64,000 nucleotides of DNA. Origin: Lamellibrachia columna. Lineage: Eukaryota; Annelida; Polychaeta; Sabellida; Siboglinidae. The position numbers and the translations under genes were made by a program. Position 1 is the first letter of the stretch. The number at the start of each line of letters is the position of its first letter. The stretch is from positions 56,005,510 through 56,069,509 of the forward strand of contig OY759266.1 of NCBI GenBank assembly GCA_963662155.1. The letters run 5' to 3'. The notes beneath the pieces were generated by a model that had not been told where the DNA came from, made no database searches, and saw only the letters and a list, made by a program, of their open reading frames with translations. Positions 1-10,767 of the stretch are shown here, piece by piece.

Positions 1-185
1 ATGCAGTTAGCAATCGTATAATGGTTTTGCGTTTGTTGTAAGTGACTGGTTTATATCTGCAACACATTTGCTGGTTGTGTACAGCGTCCAATAATCAGCA
101 TACATATCAAAGAGTATGTCTGATATTTCGAGAATTGAATCGTTCATGAATATGATGAAAAGTAAAGGTCCAAGTATTCTCAAGT
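1..185 (-). pseudogene. LINE reverse transcriptase relic (palm region)
   Basis: Read on the minus strand, this stretch encodes the palm of a non-LTR retrotransposon reverse transcriptase: GPLLFIIFMND, then MYADYWTLY, the usual place of the YADD catalytic box. The second aspartate is replaced by tyrosine, so this copy would be inactive. The copy runs off the left edge of the window. It is separate from the LINE piece at 470-970, because the parts are in the wrong order for one element. Confidence 0.7.
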
Positions 186-469
186 CTCAAGTGGTTTACT
201 CCAAACAGCCCAAACTTGGGCTAACGCAGGAGTTTGTGGTGGACTGTGCGCATGCGCTGTGGGTGGTACATTCGATTAAGACTAGTATCATTAATGTTGC
301 TGAAATGGTTTTTATCTGATAGTTTTATTTATTTTATGTATAGGATGTTTAAAGAAAAAAATTAATAGGTTGGTTGTGTGTATGGATACTGTCGCTGCCT
401 TGCCACATGCACACATAGACAGTCTCCATACCCACACCATGGATAAGTTTACGCTGAGCACTGTGTTTT

Positions 470-970
470 AAAGGCAGTTTAGGTGAGGAGGTGTGGTGAA
501 AGGGAGTTCCATAATTGCTTCTTGAAATGATTTTGGGTTTTTTATGTTGGTAAATTTTGGTGGAATCATATTCCATATGCGAATGGCTCTGGGATAAAAT
601 GAAAAGACCATTGCATTTATACGACACTTGGGGGCTATGTATTGTCCATGGGTTCGAGAGCGAGTTAGTAGGCCTGGAGGGGGGGGGGGTGATCTCAATA
701 ATGTTGTTTAGAATTTTGTAGAAGGTAGTGGCTTGTTTGATAATGCGCCTTCGTTCGAGGGTTGGCCATCCAAGGGAAGTAATTAGATCTGCTGGATTTG
801 TGTTCCGTCTGTAATCATTTTTAACAAATCTGGCAGCAGAGTGTTGCACTCTTTCAAGGCTTTTAACTTGTGAAAAGGTGTGGGGATTCCATATGGGTGA
901 AGAGTACTCAAGTTTTGGCCGGATTAGCATGTTGTAGGCTGTTTGTGGCACACCTATCTTTACCGGAAGC
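470..970 (-). pseudogene. LINE ORF2 C-terminal fragment (Jockey/CR1 group)
   Basis: The minus strand encodes the typical region downstream of the reverse transcriptase of Jockey/CR1-group LINEs: AYNMLIRPKLEYSSPIWNP, then LERVQHSAARFVKNDY, then LGWPTLERRRIIKQATTFYKI. A frameshift near a run of G/C at about 680 moves the rest (FSFYPRAIRIWNMIPPKF..SFQEAI) into another frame. The endonuclease and the palm are absent, so this is a 5'-truncated, decayed copy. Confidence 0.8.
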
Positions 971-2187
971 GGGTCTGACAGCGCACTGTCGTATTTCACG
1001 CACTGATAACGTTTGCCATTGTAAGGCCGGAACCAGGCCAGCTCTTTTTCACGGCAACCTTAATATTATAGGTCCAGTTTGAGTAAAATTAAGTCATTGT
1101 CAACCAGGTCAAAAGCCTTTCTCATGTGAACTAACACCGTGCCACATAAGCAGAATTGGAATTTTTTAAAGAACAGTTTTGTCAATGATGTGTTATAGTA
1201 TCTCAGGAGTCTGCTATAGTTTAACATGTACGAAAGTAATGTATTTATGTATGTGAATAGGTGAATTCATTTTTATGGAAATTATGTCCTACATCAGGGT
1301 TGAATATTACATGTTGTGGCTCTTAGTCCCAGCTGTGACTATTAGCCATATCATTTTATAAATTTATGCAGTAAAATTATTATACAAGATCAGACAATGG
1401 CCTTCAATTTGATAAAGTAGGTGTACTAATTTGTAAACAATATATATGGAAGTGACTGTATAATCGTCAATAATTTGACTTTTTACCCCAGTGTTGTTTC
1501 ATATGCTGTAACATTTCATTACAATGTTATTTCAGACATTGTGACTTTTTGTTCCAGTGCTGCGAACATCTAACCCCAGCCTGGGGTTGAATGTCACTAT
1601 ATGACCTGGCAGGAAAACGTTTATGTTGTACACTTTTCATCAATGTTTGTAAAACCAAATGTATGCCACATGCCCAATACATAAGCATATGTGCTGCAAT
1701 TGTCAAACTGGTTCTAATTAAAAGCTGTCAAACTGGGAAGATCAAATTATACAATTATTCAAACTATTATTGATGTAAGAGCAGCTCCTTCAACACCAGC
1801 TTTCTGAAAGCCTCCACATGACACAGACATATCACACATGGTGGGAGGTCACTGGTAATTGCATTTGCATTCTGGACTATAAATAAACATTTCTAAATCA
1901 AACATATTTATTAATGTTATTATTACAATTTCTTTACATTAGCTATAGTGGTATAAGTCCACAGTCCAAAAAACGTATTACGTATCGGTGGTCCTCTCAC
2001 GTTTTTTGGACTAGTGAATCCCAGCAGCAGTGTCGCATTACAAGTCCCGTTTAGCTATTATTAAATAGTAGACAATTTGTAATGCTAGGAACCGTAACCC
2101 AAGTAACTGATTAATTTTAAGTTAAGTTTATTAATTATTCATTTTCAAAAATGCAACCATGTTATGGTACCTTGATACCTTAGCTAC
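971..2187. other. Intergenic, no gene seen
   Basis: AT-rich sequence with no recognisable coding region. It contains one long hairpin (1963-2012). The segment at about 2065-2180 has a diverged second copy at about 2430-2540 (both contain ...GTAACCC.AGTAACTGA.TA.. followed by GTTTATTAATTAT), so it is part of an unnamed repeat. Confidence 0.6.
1963..2012. repeat. 14-bp perfect inverted repeat
   Basis: AGTCCAAAAAACGT at 1963-1976 is exactly reverse-complemented at 1999-2012, leaving a 22-nt loop. No gene is adjacent. It could be the rest of a small MITE or a chance hairpin. Confidence 0.7.

Positions 2188-2257
<70 letters not shown>
2188..2257. repeat. (AT)n microsatellite
   Basis: Almost uninterrupted AT dinucleotides for about 70 bp, followed by a short (CA)n run. 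Confidence 0.95.
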
Positions 2258-2263
<6 letters not shown>

Positions 2264-2663
2264 CACATTTTTACATCTAAAAATTTACATAGCCCACAAA
2301 AATCGTTGAATTTATAAATTTATTGACTAATTACCTTGATACAACTTTAAGTTGTTTCCCACTTAAAAGCTGCTATTTCTCTTTAAAATAAACTGTTTTA
2401 GCTATTTAATATGTAATAATTACAGTAGCGAACAAATTGTAACGCGAGTAACCCGAGTAACTGACTAGTTTGACAATCATGAGTTTATTAATTATACAAT
2501 TCCGAAACTAACAAACATATTATAGTATAACAAAGCATATAGTATAGTTTTTTCTTTGCCACGCCAAATAAATAGAACATTGTTATGTTGCCCTGTCTGC
2601 TGTTGTGGCGTGTTGCAGGACGTGTTCGTTGGTTTCCGGCGTGTCTCGTGGTAGCGGCGTTCG

Positions 2664-2848
2664 TCATCATGGAGCTACCTGGTCGTCATCATGGAGCTAC
2701 ATAGTCGTCAGCATGGAGCTACCTGGTCGTCAGCATGGAGCTACCTGGTCGTCAGCATGGAGCTACCTGGTCGTCATCATGGAGCTACCTGGTCGTCATC
2801 ATGGAGCTACCTGGTCGTCAGCATGGAGCTACCTAGTCGTCAGCATCA
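2664..2848 (+). repeat. 22-bp minisatellite, about 8 copies
   Basis: The unit is GGAGCTACCTGGTCGTC plus ATCAT or AGCAT. Because 22 is not a multiple of 3, the array is read as the same peptide in rotating frames, which explains the open frames over it. No start context or splice evidence supports translation. Confidence 0.9.
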
Positions 2849-3246
2849 TAGGCATCTCAGCTTTGAAACTCCAATGCGTTGTGGATCCGACTTGTCCTGT
2901 AGCAACTGCACCATCGGCGCGGCCTTCCAGCTTGGAAACTCAAGTCTCCAGAACCACTGACCTTAAGGCCCGATGTGGACCGGGGAGGTTCACTAGCTGG
3001 TTGTGACCGAACTGCTGTGCCTGGGGCGGGGTGGGGCTCCACCGTACGTGTCGTTGGATGGTGAAATTCTAGTCCCCGCCTTCACGCGTTTGATATGTTT
3101 GTGTAAAATGGCTATGTGTAATGTTTTTGAATACTAGCAGTTGGCATTAGGTCCACAGCACAATTCCGGTACACATTTAACATGTGACTTCTGCACTGTA
3201 CATTTTACACAATACTTTCTAGGTACGTATTATGTAGTACGTCACT

Positions 3247-4121
3247 GTATGTGTCAGTGCTGGCTGTACGGCTGGTGGTATGTATGTGTCAGTGCTGGCT
3301 GTACGGCTGGTGGTATGTATGTGTCAGTGCTGGCTGTACGGCTGGTGGTATGTATGTGTCAGTGCTGGCTGTACGGCTGGTGGTATGTATGTGTCAGTGC
3401 TGGCTGTACGGCTGGTGGTATGTATGTGTCAGTGCTGGGCTGTACGGCTGGTGGTATGTATGTGTCAGTGCTGGCTGTACGGCTGGTGGTATGTATGTGT
3501 CAGTGCTGGCTGTACGGCTGGTGGTATGTATGTGTCAGTGCTGGCTGTACGGCTACGGGTATGTATGTGTCAGTGCTGGCTGTACGGCTACGGGTATGTA
3601 TGTGTCAGTGCTGGCTGTACGGCTGGTGGTATGTATGTGTCAGTGCTGGCTGTACGGCTGGTGGTATGTATGTGTCAGTGCTGGCTGTACGGCTGGTGGT
3701 ATGTATGTGTCAGTGCTGGCTGTACGGCTACGGGTATGTATGTGTCAGTGCTGGCTGTACGGCTACGGGTATGTATGTGTCAGTGCTGGCTGTACGGCTA
3801 CGGGTATGTATGTGTCAGTGCTGGCTGTACGGCTGGTGGTATGTATGTGTCAGTGCTGGCTGTACGGCTGGTGGTATGTATGTGTCAGTGCTGGCTGTAC
3901 GGCTGGTGGTATGTATGTGTCAGTGCTGGCTGTACGGCTGGTGTTATGTATGTGTCAGTGCTGGCTGTACGGCTGGTGGTATGTATGTGTCAGTGCTGGC
4001 TGTACGGCTGGTGGTATGTATGTGTCAGTGCTGGCTGTACGGCTGGTGGTATGTATGTGTCAGTGCTGGCTGTACGGCTGGTGGTATGTATGTGTCAGTG
4101 CTGGCTGTACGGCTGGTGGTA
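3247..4121 (+). repeat. 35-bp minisatellite, about 25 copies
   Basis: The unit is TGTGTCAGTGCTGGCTGTAC followed by GGCTGGTGGTATGTA. Copies are nearly identical. Two variant classes occur (GGCTGGTGG and GGCTACGGG), the second in two clusters (about 3551-3600 and 3727-3810), a sign of block duplication. One unit has an extra G (about 3438). The array has no stop in any of the three plus frames, giving overlapping frames of about 280-350 codons, which is a by-product of the unit and not evidence of a gene. Confidence 0.95.
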
Positions 4122-4559
4122 AGTCCAGACGATAATTATATTGCTTTGTGTAAGCTTCGTGCAATTACAGTAGTTTCTATACACTCAGGCAATTAAGCAT
4201 GCGCTCACCACTATAATTATATGTGTGTGTGTGAGCGTCCGGCAATCCAATACATGTATTCATGGATTGCCATGTTAACAACCTACTACTGTCTTAAAGT
4301 TAAACTGCTTTGTTGGCGTAAATTAAACCAGGTATAGGGGAAGGCGGGGCACAACGGCATGGCTAACGGAAAAAAACAGGCAGCACAAATTAAGCTACAG
4401 TACGATGCAACTACCAAATATTTAGTAGATACAATCTATTGTTATTCTTGGTTATTATGTTAAGATACAAAGTCACGAAAATATGCATGAAATTAGATAT
4501 TACCTAGATACTAGGATGCGTCGAATTGGCAGTTGTGTCTCATGGGTTGGGAAAGAGAG
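4122..4559. other. Spacer without gene
   Basis: Nothing coding was recognised. A short hairpin is present: GGCAATCCA at 4241-4249 against TGGATTGCC at 4263-4271. Confidence 0.5.
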
Positions 4560-5572
4560 AGACCCTGACCGCTAATGAACTTTGAAACAAACTTAAAGCA
4601 GCCCTGAATGAAGCAGTAGATAAATAGTAAATTGAAGAAACCAATAAAAACCAGGGATCGACTTTTTAAGAAAAGAAAGAAGGGATCAAAGAAATACAAA
4701 CTTCGGACAACTAAATTTCAGACCTTGAAAAGCACTATTAGGAAAGAAACCAGAACAGCCTATTGGCCATGTGTTGAATCAGTAATCACACCAAACCAGG
4801 ATGACCACAACAGAAATGGCAACAAGAAAGTGTGGTCTTTCATCAAACACAGGCGAACAGATTCAGTAGACATCGCACCTCTAAAAGAAAATAGAATCTT
4901 GAAAGACACCCCCTGGACAAAGCCACGATCCTAAACGCTCAGTTCAGATCTGTGTTCACCAAAGAGAGCCCCTTAAATCCACCCCACAGGAAGCTGACCC
5001 AATACGACAGTATCCCCCAATTTTAAAATTGAATATCACCACAGAAGGCATTAAAAAACTCCTATAAAATATAAACCCTAACAAAGCCATGGGACCAGAC
5101 AGGCTTCACCCCAGAGTCCTCAAAGAAACGACCAGAGCAGTTGCTCCTATTCTACAGATAATGTTTTCGAAATCCCTTGAAAATGGTGAGGTACCAGACG
5201 ACTGGAAACAAGCAAATATAGCACCAATCTTTAAGAAAGGAGAACGATATTGCCCATCAAATTACCGCCCAGTGTCACTCACGTGCGCGTGCAGCAAACT
5301 AATGGAACACATAATCTCAAAACACCTATTAAACCACCTACAAGCCAACAATATCCTCTTCGACAAGCAGCATGGATTTCGAAAAAAATCGATCAACCGA
5401 TACACAGTTGCTAGCCTTCACACAAGATATCCTGGCCAATCTAAGCAGCGGAAGGCAAACTGGTGTAATTATTATGGATTTCGCCAAAGCGTTTGACAAA
5501 GTAGGCCTACCACACCACAGACTAGTCCAGAAACTTGAGAGATACGGTATCACTGGCCCTGTAAACACTTGT

Positions 5573-6029
5573 AGGGCACGGACCACAGTCAGAATCCATC
5601 CGCCATTACATACATAAAGAGTCCCAAGGAAAAAATTCATTGTGCAGATAGGGTTAATTTGTGAGAGCAGAAATTGTGTGTATGAGTGAGTTGAAGTGAT
5701 GTTTTTGTGCACAGTAGCATCTAAGCTTTGAAATGATGCCATTTGTCAGTAGGTATACCAGTTGCGTAAGGACACAGTGGCTGTTAGGCAGGATGTACTC
5801 ATATTTGGGAAACCGGGGAATTTCATGGCAAAAATGCACGGGCCTCATGCTTTGAAGCAATTTGTGCGAACAGGAGGTATGTCATTTTCACGAATTTCGC
5901 ACACCAGGTGTCTTAGTGGGTCTGTCATTTTCTGTGAATTAAAAAAAAAATTGTAGGATAAATTTTCAATGTAGGCGCAAGAATGTTATAATGGTCGTCT
6001 ATGGGAAAAGTGACTGTGGTCCGTGCCCT
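5573..6029. mobile_element. 457-bp MITE with 19-bp terminal inverted repeats inside the LINE
   Basis: AGGGCACGGACCACAGTCA at the left end is exactly reverse-complemented at the right end (6011-6029). The element splits the LINE codons for ..TGPVNT / WVEKFLKDRKQR.., so it is an insertion. It encodes nothing recognisable and is a non-autonomous DNA transposon of unassigned superfamily. Two or three bases (TG or TTG) may be duplicated at the target, but the duplication cannot be fixed because one extra T lies at the left junction. Confidence 0.8.
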
Positions 6030-6276
6030 TGGGTTGAGAAATTCTTGAAGGATAGAAAGCAACGCGTGGCATGTGAAGGTATGAATTCGGACTGGACTCC
6101 GGTTATCAGTGGAGTCCCACAAGGTTCAGTGATTGCCCCCATCCTCTTTCTTATCTATATAAACGACCTACCTAATAACCTCAAATCAACTGTCCGACTC
6201 TTTGCTGGTGACACTATTATCTACATGACAATATCCAATGGTACTGACGCGACAGCCCTTCAACAAGATCTAGACA

Positions 6277-6281
6277 CATTG
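6277..6281. repeat. Left target-site duplication CATTG
   Basis: The five bases CATTG just before the left LTR recur at 10768-10772 just after the right LTR. This is the 5-bp duplication expected for Ty3/Gypsy integrases. Confidence 0.9.
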
Positions 6282-6431
6282 TGTTGTATGATGCTCTATA
6301 TTTTGTACTATGATGCTATCATGCGTAATGATTGAATAAAGTAGTTCCGTTTACAAGATGGCCATGCCGTCATGCTTCGTGGTTGTCAGGACCTAGTGTC
6401 GACACATCCGCGTATACAACAATATATAACA
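6282..6431 (+). repeat. Left LTR (150 bp)
   Basis: Starts TGTTGTATGATGC and ends TATATAACA. It contains AATAAA at 6335-6340, which fits a polyadenylation signal in the R region. By eye it is identical to the right LTR at 10618-10767. Confidence 0.95.
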
Positions 6432-6455
6432 TGGTGGCCGATACGTGGACTCGAA
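6432..6455 (+). promoter_or_regulatory. tRNA primer-binding site
   Basis: Begins TGGTGGCCGATACG directly at the LTR end. Its complement ends in CCA and includes a TTCGA T-loop motif about 20 nt upstream, so the match to a tRNA 3' end seems to extend past the acceptor stem. It is closest, from memory, to tRNA-Ile; not verified. Confidence 0.65.
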
Positions 6456-6640
6456 TGACGACACAGACAAGCGAATGGCGTAAGATGTTAGAACTCATAA
6501 ATAGCGGTATAACAGTAATAGGCAGACGCGAAGTTTTAAGATAACGGTATGACCTTGACACCGCCCAGCCGAAAAGTAGTATAGCTGGTGGTTTGAGACA
6601 CCAGTTGTGCATCTGTTACGAAAAGGAGTAATCCAAGAAG

Positions 6641-8740
6641 TTGGAAATGGCGACAAAATTTAATCCACCGAAGGAGTTCGATTTCAATCCGGAAAACTGG
6701 CCGGAGTGGATTAGCAGATGGACGAGGTTTAGAACAATTTCTAAACTGGACAAAGAAGAAGACAGTCTTCAAATAGACAGTTTGATATACACCATGGGAC
6801 CGAGAAGTGAAAGTATCTTCTCAAGTTTGGGTCTCGAAGCAGCTCAAATTGGGGTGTATGAAAGTGTTAAGAAAGGATTTGATGACTATTTTGCACCTCG
6901 GCGCTATGTGATATATGAGCGAGCAAAATTCTTCCAGAGAGTACAAATGGAAGGAGAGACAGTCGAACAATTCATCCGTGCTCTAAATGAGGCAGCGGAC
7001 CGGTGTGAATTTCCCGATCGTTCAACACAAATTCGGGATAGAATCGTAGTCGGTGTGAGAGACCAAACTGTTTCTAGAGAAATGCAGAAGATGGAAGTTG
7101 ACCATTTGACCGAAGCGAAGGCTGTGTCAATGGTACGACAAGCAGAAGAAGTTGATCGCCAAATGCGTGAACTCAATGTACACACCGAGGTGGATGCCGT
7201 GAGGACCCGCAGTCGCCATGTGAGAGCGACCGCCCAGTCTCGCACGCAATGTGCAAAGGGGTGTACACGGTGTGGCCGCGTAAAACATACACAAGGACAA
7301 TGTCCTGCCATGGAGAGGAAGTGTAGATCATGTGGACATATTGGACACTATGCAGTGTGTTGCAGGTCTAAAACTCGTGCCAGGAATCGTCAATCGAAGG
7401 CGAGTGTGAATGTCGCCAATGTAGATGAAGGCAGCGTATCATTCTTGGGTGAGATCAGTGGTAACATGAACAGTTGGACTGAACTAGTTCAAGTGCAAGG
7501 GATGAGACTACCAGTCATGTTTAAACTTGACACTGGAGCGGATGTCTCTGTGGTGCCAAGTAGGTTGTGTAAAGGGGTTACGTTGGTACCTACTACAAAG
7601 AGACTGATAGGACCAGGGGACACACACATACCTGTAATAGGACAGTTTGAGAGTGTTCTCAAAGTAGGGTCGTGTGAACATCGTGAATGCATGTATGTTG
7701 TTGATCAAACTAATGCATTGTTAAGTAGAAATGCTTGTGTCAAGTTAGGGTTGATCAGTTATCATGTCAATGGTGTAAACACACACGAGTTCATGGAAGA
7801 GTTTAAACCTCTTTTTGAAGGGCTAGGCCAGATGAGGGCAGAATATGAGGTAAAGCTACAGCCAGATGCGTGCCCATTTGCGATATTCACCCCTCGTAAA
7901 GTGCCGTATCCCTTAATAGATAAGGTTAAGGAGGAACTCGATCGAATGGTTGCCGAAAATGTAATTTTCGCTGTAGACCAACCAACTGAATGGTGTGCCC
8001 CCATGGTTGTTGTTCCAAAGGGAACAAATAGTGAGAAGGTACGAATTTGCGTAGACTACACCGGACTGAACAAGGTGGTTCGACGACAGGTACACCCAAT
8101 GGCAAATGTCGATGATAGTTTGGCCAAACTCGGTACGGGTGAGTACTTCACCAAGTTAGACGCAAATTCAGGGTTTTGGCAAATCCCTCTTTCGGAGCAG
8201 TCGAAACTGCTCACGACGTTTCTCACGCCGCACGGCCGTTATGCGTTAAATCGTTTACCGTTCGGTCTATCTTCTAGCCCAGAGATCTTCCAAAAGGTGG
8301 TGTCGGAGATCCTGAAAGGGCTAGAGGGGGTGATATGTCACATGGATGACATTTGTGTCTGGGGAGCGTCTCTCCAGCAACATGACCAACGGGTTAGAAG
8401 CGTGTTGAACCGACTTAAGGACGCCGGTATGACGCTCAATGCGTCTAAATGCGAATTCGCAGTGGATCGGATTCGGTTTCTAGGTCATGTGATCTCGAGC
8501 ACAGGGGTATGTGCTAATCCAGATGCTGTCCAGGGTATAAACGATTTTAAAACACCCGAGTGTGTGAGTGATGTCAGAAGTTTCTTAGGGATGGCCAATC
8601 AGTTGGGTAAGTTCTCGGAGAAGCTCAGTGCGGTAAGTCAACCGTTGCGGGACTTACTGTGTAAAGATACCCAGTGGTATTGGGGTGACGCACAAGAGAA
8701 AGCATTTTGCGATGTCAACGAGAGCTGTCTAAGTCAGTAG
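6641..8740 (+). CDS. gag-protease-reverse transcriptase polyprotein part (retrotransposon)
   Basis: An open frame of 699 codons joins gag and pol without a frameshift between them. The N-terminal part is a retrotransposon capsid-like region. Two CCHC zinc knuckles (C-x2-C-x4-H-x4-C) start near residue 208. An aspartic protease DTGAD lies near 297, and RT motifs follow: TKLDANSGFWQIPL, then LPFGLSSSPEIFQ, then HMDD at about 567-570 in place of YMDD/YIDD, which is usual in some invertebrate Gypsy elements. The frame is lost just past the RT thumb at about 8705-8740, where RNase H should follow. The start chosen is the first ATG pair after the leader; MEMATKF is typical of such gags. Confidence 0.9.
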   Translation: MEMATKFNPPKEFDFNPENWPEWISRWTRFRTISKLDKEEDSLQIDSLIYTMGPRSESIFSSLGLEAAQIGVYESVKKGFDDYFAPRRYVIYERAKFFQRVQMEGETVEQFIRALNEAADRCEFPDRSTQIRDRIVVGVRDQTVSREMQKMEVDHLTEAKAVSMVRQAEEVDRQMRELNVHTEVDAVRTRSRHVRATAQSRTQCAKGCTRCGRVKHTQGQCPAMERKCRSCGHIGHYAVCCRSKTRARNRQSKASVNVANVDEGSVSFLGEISGNMNSWTELVQVQGMRLPVMFKLDTGADVSVVPSRLCKGVTLVPTTKRLIGPGDTHIPVIGQFESVLKVGSCEHRECMYVVDQTNALLSRNACVKLGLISYHVNGVNTHEFMEEFKPLFEGLGQMRAEYEVKLQPDACPFAIFTPRKVPYPLIDKVKEELDRMVAENVIFAVDQPTEWCAPMVVVPKGTNSEKVRICVDYTGLNKVVRRQVHPMANVDDSLAKLGTGEYFTKLDANSGFWQIPLSEQSKLLTTFLTPHGRYALNRLPFGLSSSPEIFQKVVSEILKGLEGVICHMDDICVWGASLQQHDQRVRSVLNRLKDAGMTLNASKCEFAVDRIRFLGHVISSTGVCANPDAVQGINDFKTPECVSDVRSFLGMANQLGKFSEKLSAVSQPLRDLLCKDTQWYWGDAQEKAFCDVNESCLSQ

Positions 8741-9531
8741 TACTGGCAGTATATGATCCAAAGAAAGAGACAGTAATCCAGTCGGATGCGAGTAGTCACG
8801 GCATTGGAGCCACATTATCACAAGTTCAGAGTGATGGCACTCTCAGATTGGTGTGTGCAGCGTCTCGTTCACTAACGGAGACTGAGCGGCGATATGCGAC
8901 AATCGAGCAAGAAGCGTTGGCAATAGTTTGGGCATGTGAGAAGTTTCGTAACTATGTCATAGGCCTCACCGTCCGGATTCAAACTGATCACAAACCGTTG
9001 ATCCCACTGCTTAATGACATCAGCTTGGATAAGCTACCAGTACGCGTACAGAGATTTCGTATGCGACTGATGAGATTTACTTACAAAGTGGAACACATTT
9101 CCGGGAAGGACAATGTGATTGCAGATGCTTTGTCGAGGTCTAGTGCTAAGCCTACGGAAGTGGAGGAACTTTTTGTAGCTGAGGTGGAAGCGTATGCGGA
9201 ACAACTAGTCGATTTCAAAGCTTCGCCTAAACGTTTAGTCGAGTTGCGTAAACTCCAGTCCCACGATGAAGTCTTAGGCCAAATTCTAAAGTACGTGCGT
9301 ACAAGTTGGCCTCCGTATATATCGTCTGCAGATTCACTTCTCAGACCATACTGGGAAAATCGTGGTCATATCTCGATCATTGATGAGATATTGGTGTATG
9401 ATGACAGGATCGTGATTCCACAGTCGGAGCGTTTAGATGTTCTACGACGTCTTCACCAGGGTCATCTCGCAATAACCAAATGTCGTGAACGGGCTAAACA
9501 GTTGGTTTGGTGGCCTGGTATGACCCAGTAA
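8707..9531 (+). pseudogene. RNase H and integrase zinc-finger part of pol (frame-shifted)
   Basis: It lies in a different frame from the upstream gag-RT part, overlapping its end by about 34 bp, so a one-base change has split pol here. RNase H signature: VIQSDASSHGIGATLSQ, ATIEQEALAIVWACEKF, TDHKPL. It continues into the integrase HHCC zinc-binding start (HQGHL..., WWPGM). A TAA at 9529-9531 ends it in the middle of the zinc finger. Confidence 0.9.
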
Positions 9532-9540
9532 ATTGCAGAA

Positions 9541-10476
9541 ATGGTTCGAAGCTGTCACACGTGCAGAAAGAGGTTAAATGATGTGGCCGAACCGCTCAAA
9601 CCAATCGAGTTCCCCTCTCGTCCGTGGGAACATTTAGGTAGTGATTTGTTTTACTATCGTGGAAGGTGGTATCTACTAGTCGTAGATTACTACTCACGCT
9701 ACGTAGAAGTAGCATTACTCGAAGAACTGAACACACGTCATGTCGTTCTGCACATGAAGTCGATATTTGCCCGTCATGGAATTCCTGAAATCCTGACGTC
9801 CGACAATGGTCCCCAATATGCGTCGGAAGAATTTCGTAAATTTGTACACGAATACGCTTTCCAGCACGCTACGAGTTCTCCCAAGTATCCACAAAGTAAC
9901 GGAGCCGCGGAGCGCGCAGTGCAGACAATGAAGTCGCTTCTCAAGAAAGAGAACGACTCTTATATGGCTTTGCTTGCGTACAGAACGTCACCACTGGAGA
10001 ATGGAGCATCGCCCGCGGAGCTGTTGATGGGAAGGAAGTTGCGATCCACCGTCCCAACCTTACCAAAGGTTTTACAGCCCCAGTTGCCAGATGCAACGCA
10101 AATCAGGTTGAAAGAAAGCAAATCACGAGGTCTGACCAAGCTCCAATTTGACAGAAGGCACCGTGCTAAGGAGCTACCAGCTTTGTCTGTAGGAGAAAAG
10201 GTTTGGATCAAAGATCTTGAGCGTCCAGCCAACGTAATCAGCCCAGTTCCTGGAACGCCTCGTTCATACTTGGTCAAGAGTAGCGGTGGTACTGTCCGCC
10301 GTAACCGCAGGTCCTTGACAGCATTATGCGAGCCAAGCGATGTCCCGCCAGACATCTCATCAACCGATAGCCAGATCGTAGCTCTCGATAAACCTATCGA
10401 CACCACACCGACGGGCAATGAGAAAATGTCCCGTTATGGTCGTCAGATCAAACCAAGACGAGTTCTCGATCTGTAA
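9541..10476 (+). pseudogene. Integrase core and C-terminal part of pol
   Basis: Same frame as the RNase H part and separated from it only by the nonsense codon at 9529-9531. It has the CHTC half of the HHCC finger and the DDE core: Asp in LGSDLFYY, Asp in LTSDNGPQYAS, Glu in NGAAERAVQT. A C-terminal tail follows (AELLMGRKLRS, then GEKVWIKD). The annotated ATG is only the first after the stop; the natural protein would start upstream in gag. Confidence 0.9.
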
Positions 10477-10604
10477 ACTTGTTCACAAGTATCGGTGCAC
10501 TCGTATTCTGCTCCCATCATGAGGCCACGCTGATTGTATACTAGTATTGTGTATCACTGCTAATTGGTATTAGTAATAATCTCTACTGCTTTCCCCTTAT
10601 GTTT

Positions 10605-10617
10605 TAAAAAAGGGAGG
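10605..10617 (+). promoter_or_regulatory. Polypurine tract
   Basis: AAAAAAGGGAGG abuts the right LTR; this is the plus-strand primer site of LTR retrotransposons. Confidence 0.9.
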
Positions 10618-10767
10618 TGTTGTATGATGCTCTATATTTTGTACTATGATGCTATCATGCGTAATGATTGAATAAAGTAGTTCCGTTTACAAGATGGCCA
10701 TGCCGTCATGCTTCGTGGTTGTCAGGACCTAGTGTCGACACATCCGCGTATACAACAATATATAACA
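10618..10767 (+). repeat. Right LTR (150 bp)
   Basis: By eye the same sequence as the left LTR base for base, followed by the CATTG target duplication at 10768-10772. Confidence 0.95.

Larger units (their letters stand above)
6282..10767 (+). mobile_element. Ty3/Gypsy-like LTR retrotransposon, complete but mutated
   Basis: A 4,486-bp element bounded by identical 150-bp LTRs (TGTTG...ATAACA) and a 5-bp target duplication. Order: LTR, primer-binding site, gag-protease-RT-RNase H-integrase, polypurine tract, LTR. No envelope gene is seen. The domain order (RT before integrase) is that of Ty3/Gypsy and excludes Ty1/Copia. Invertebrate elements of the K02A2.6-like group look like this. The pol frame is broken twice, so this copy cannot make a full polyprotein although the LTRs show it arrived recently. 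Confidence 0.95.

Noticed and set aside
2605..3006. 133-residue frame over the 22-bp array
   Set aside because: Repeat-driven frame without a conserved domain; downstream GC-rich sequence shows nothing recognisable.
3141..4196. Cys/Trp/Tyr-rich 351-residue frame
   Set aside because: Entirely explained by the 35-bp minisatellite, which is equally open in the other forward frames.
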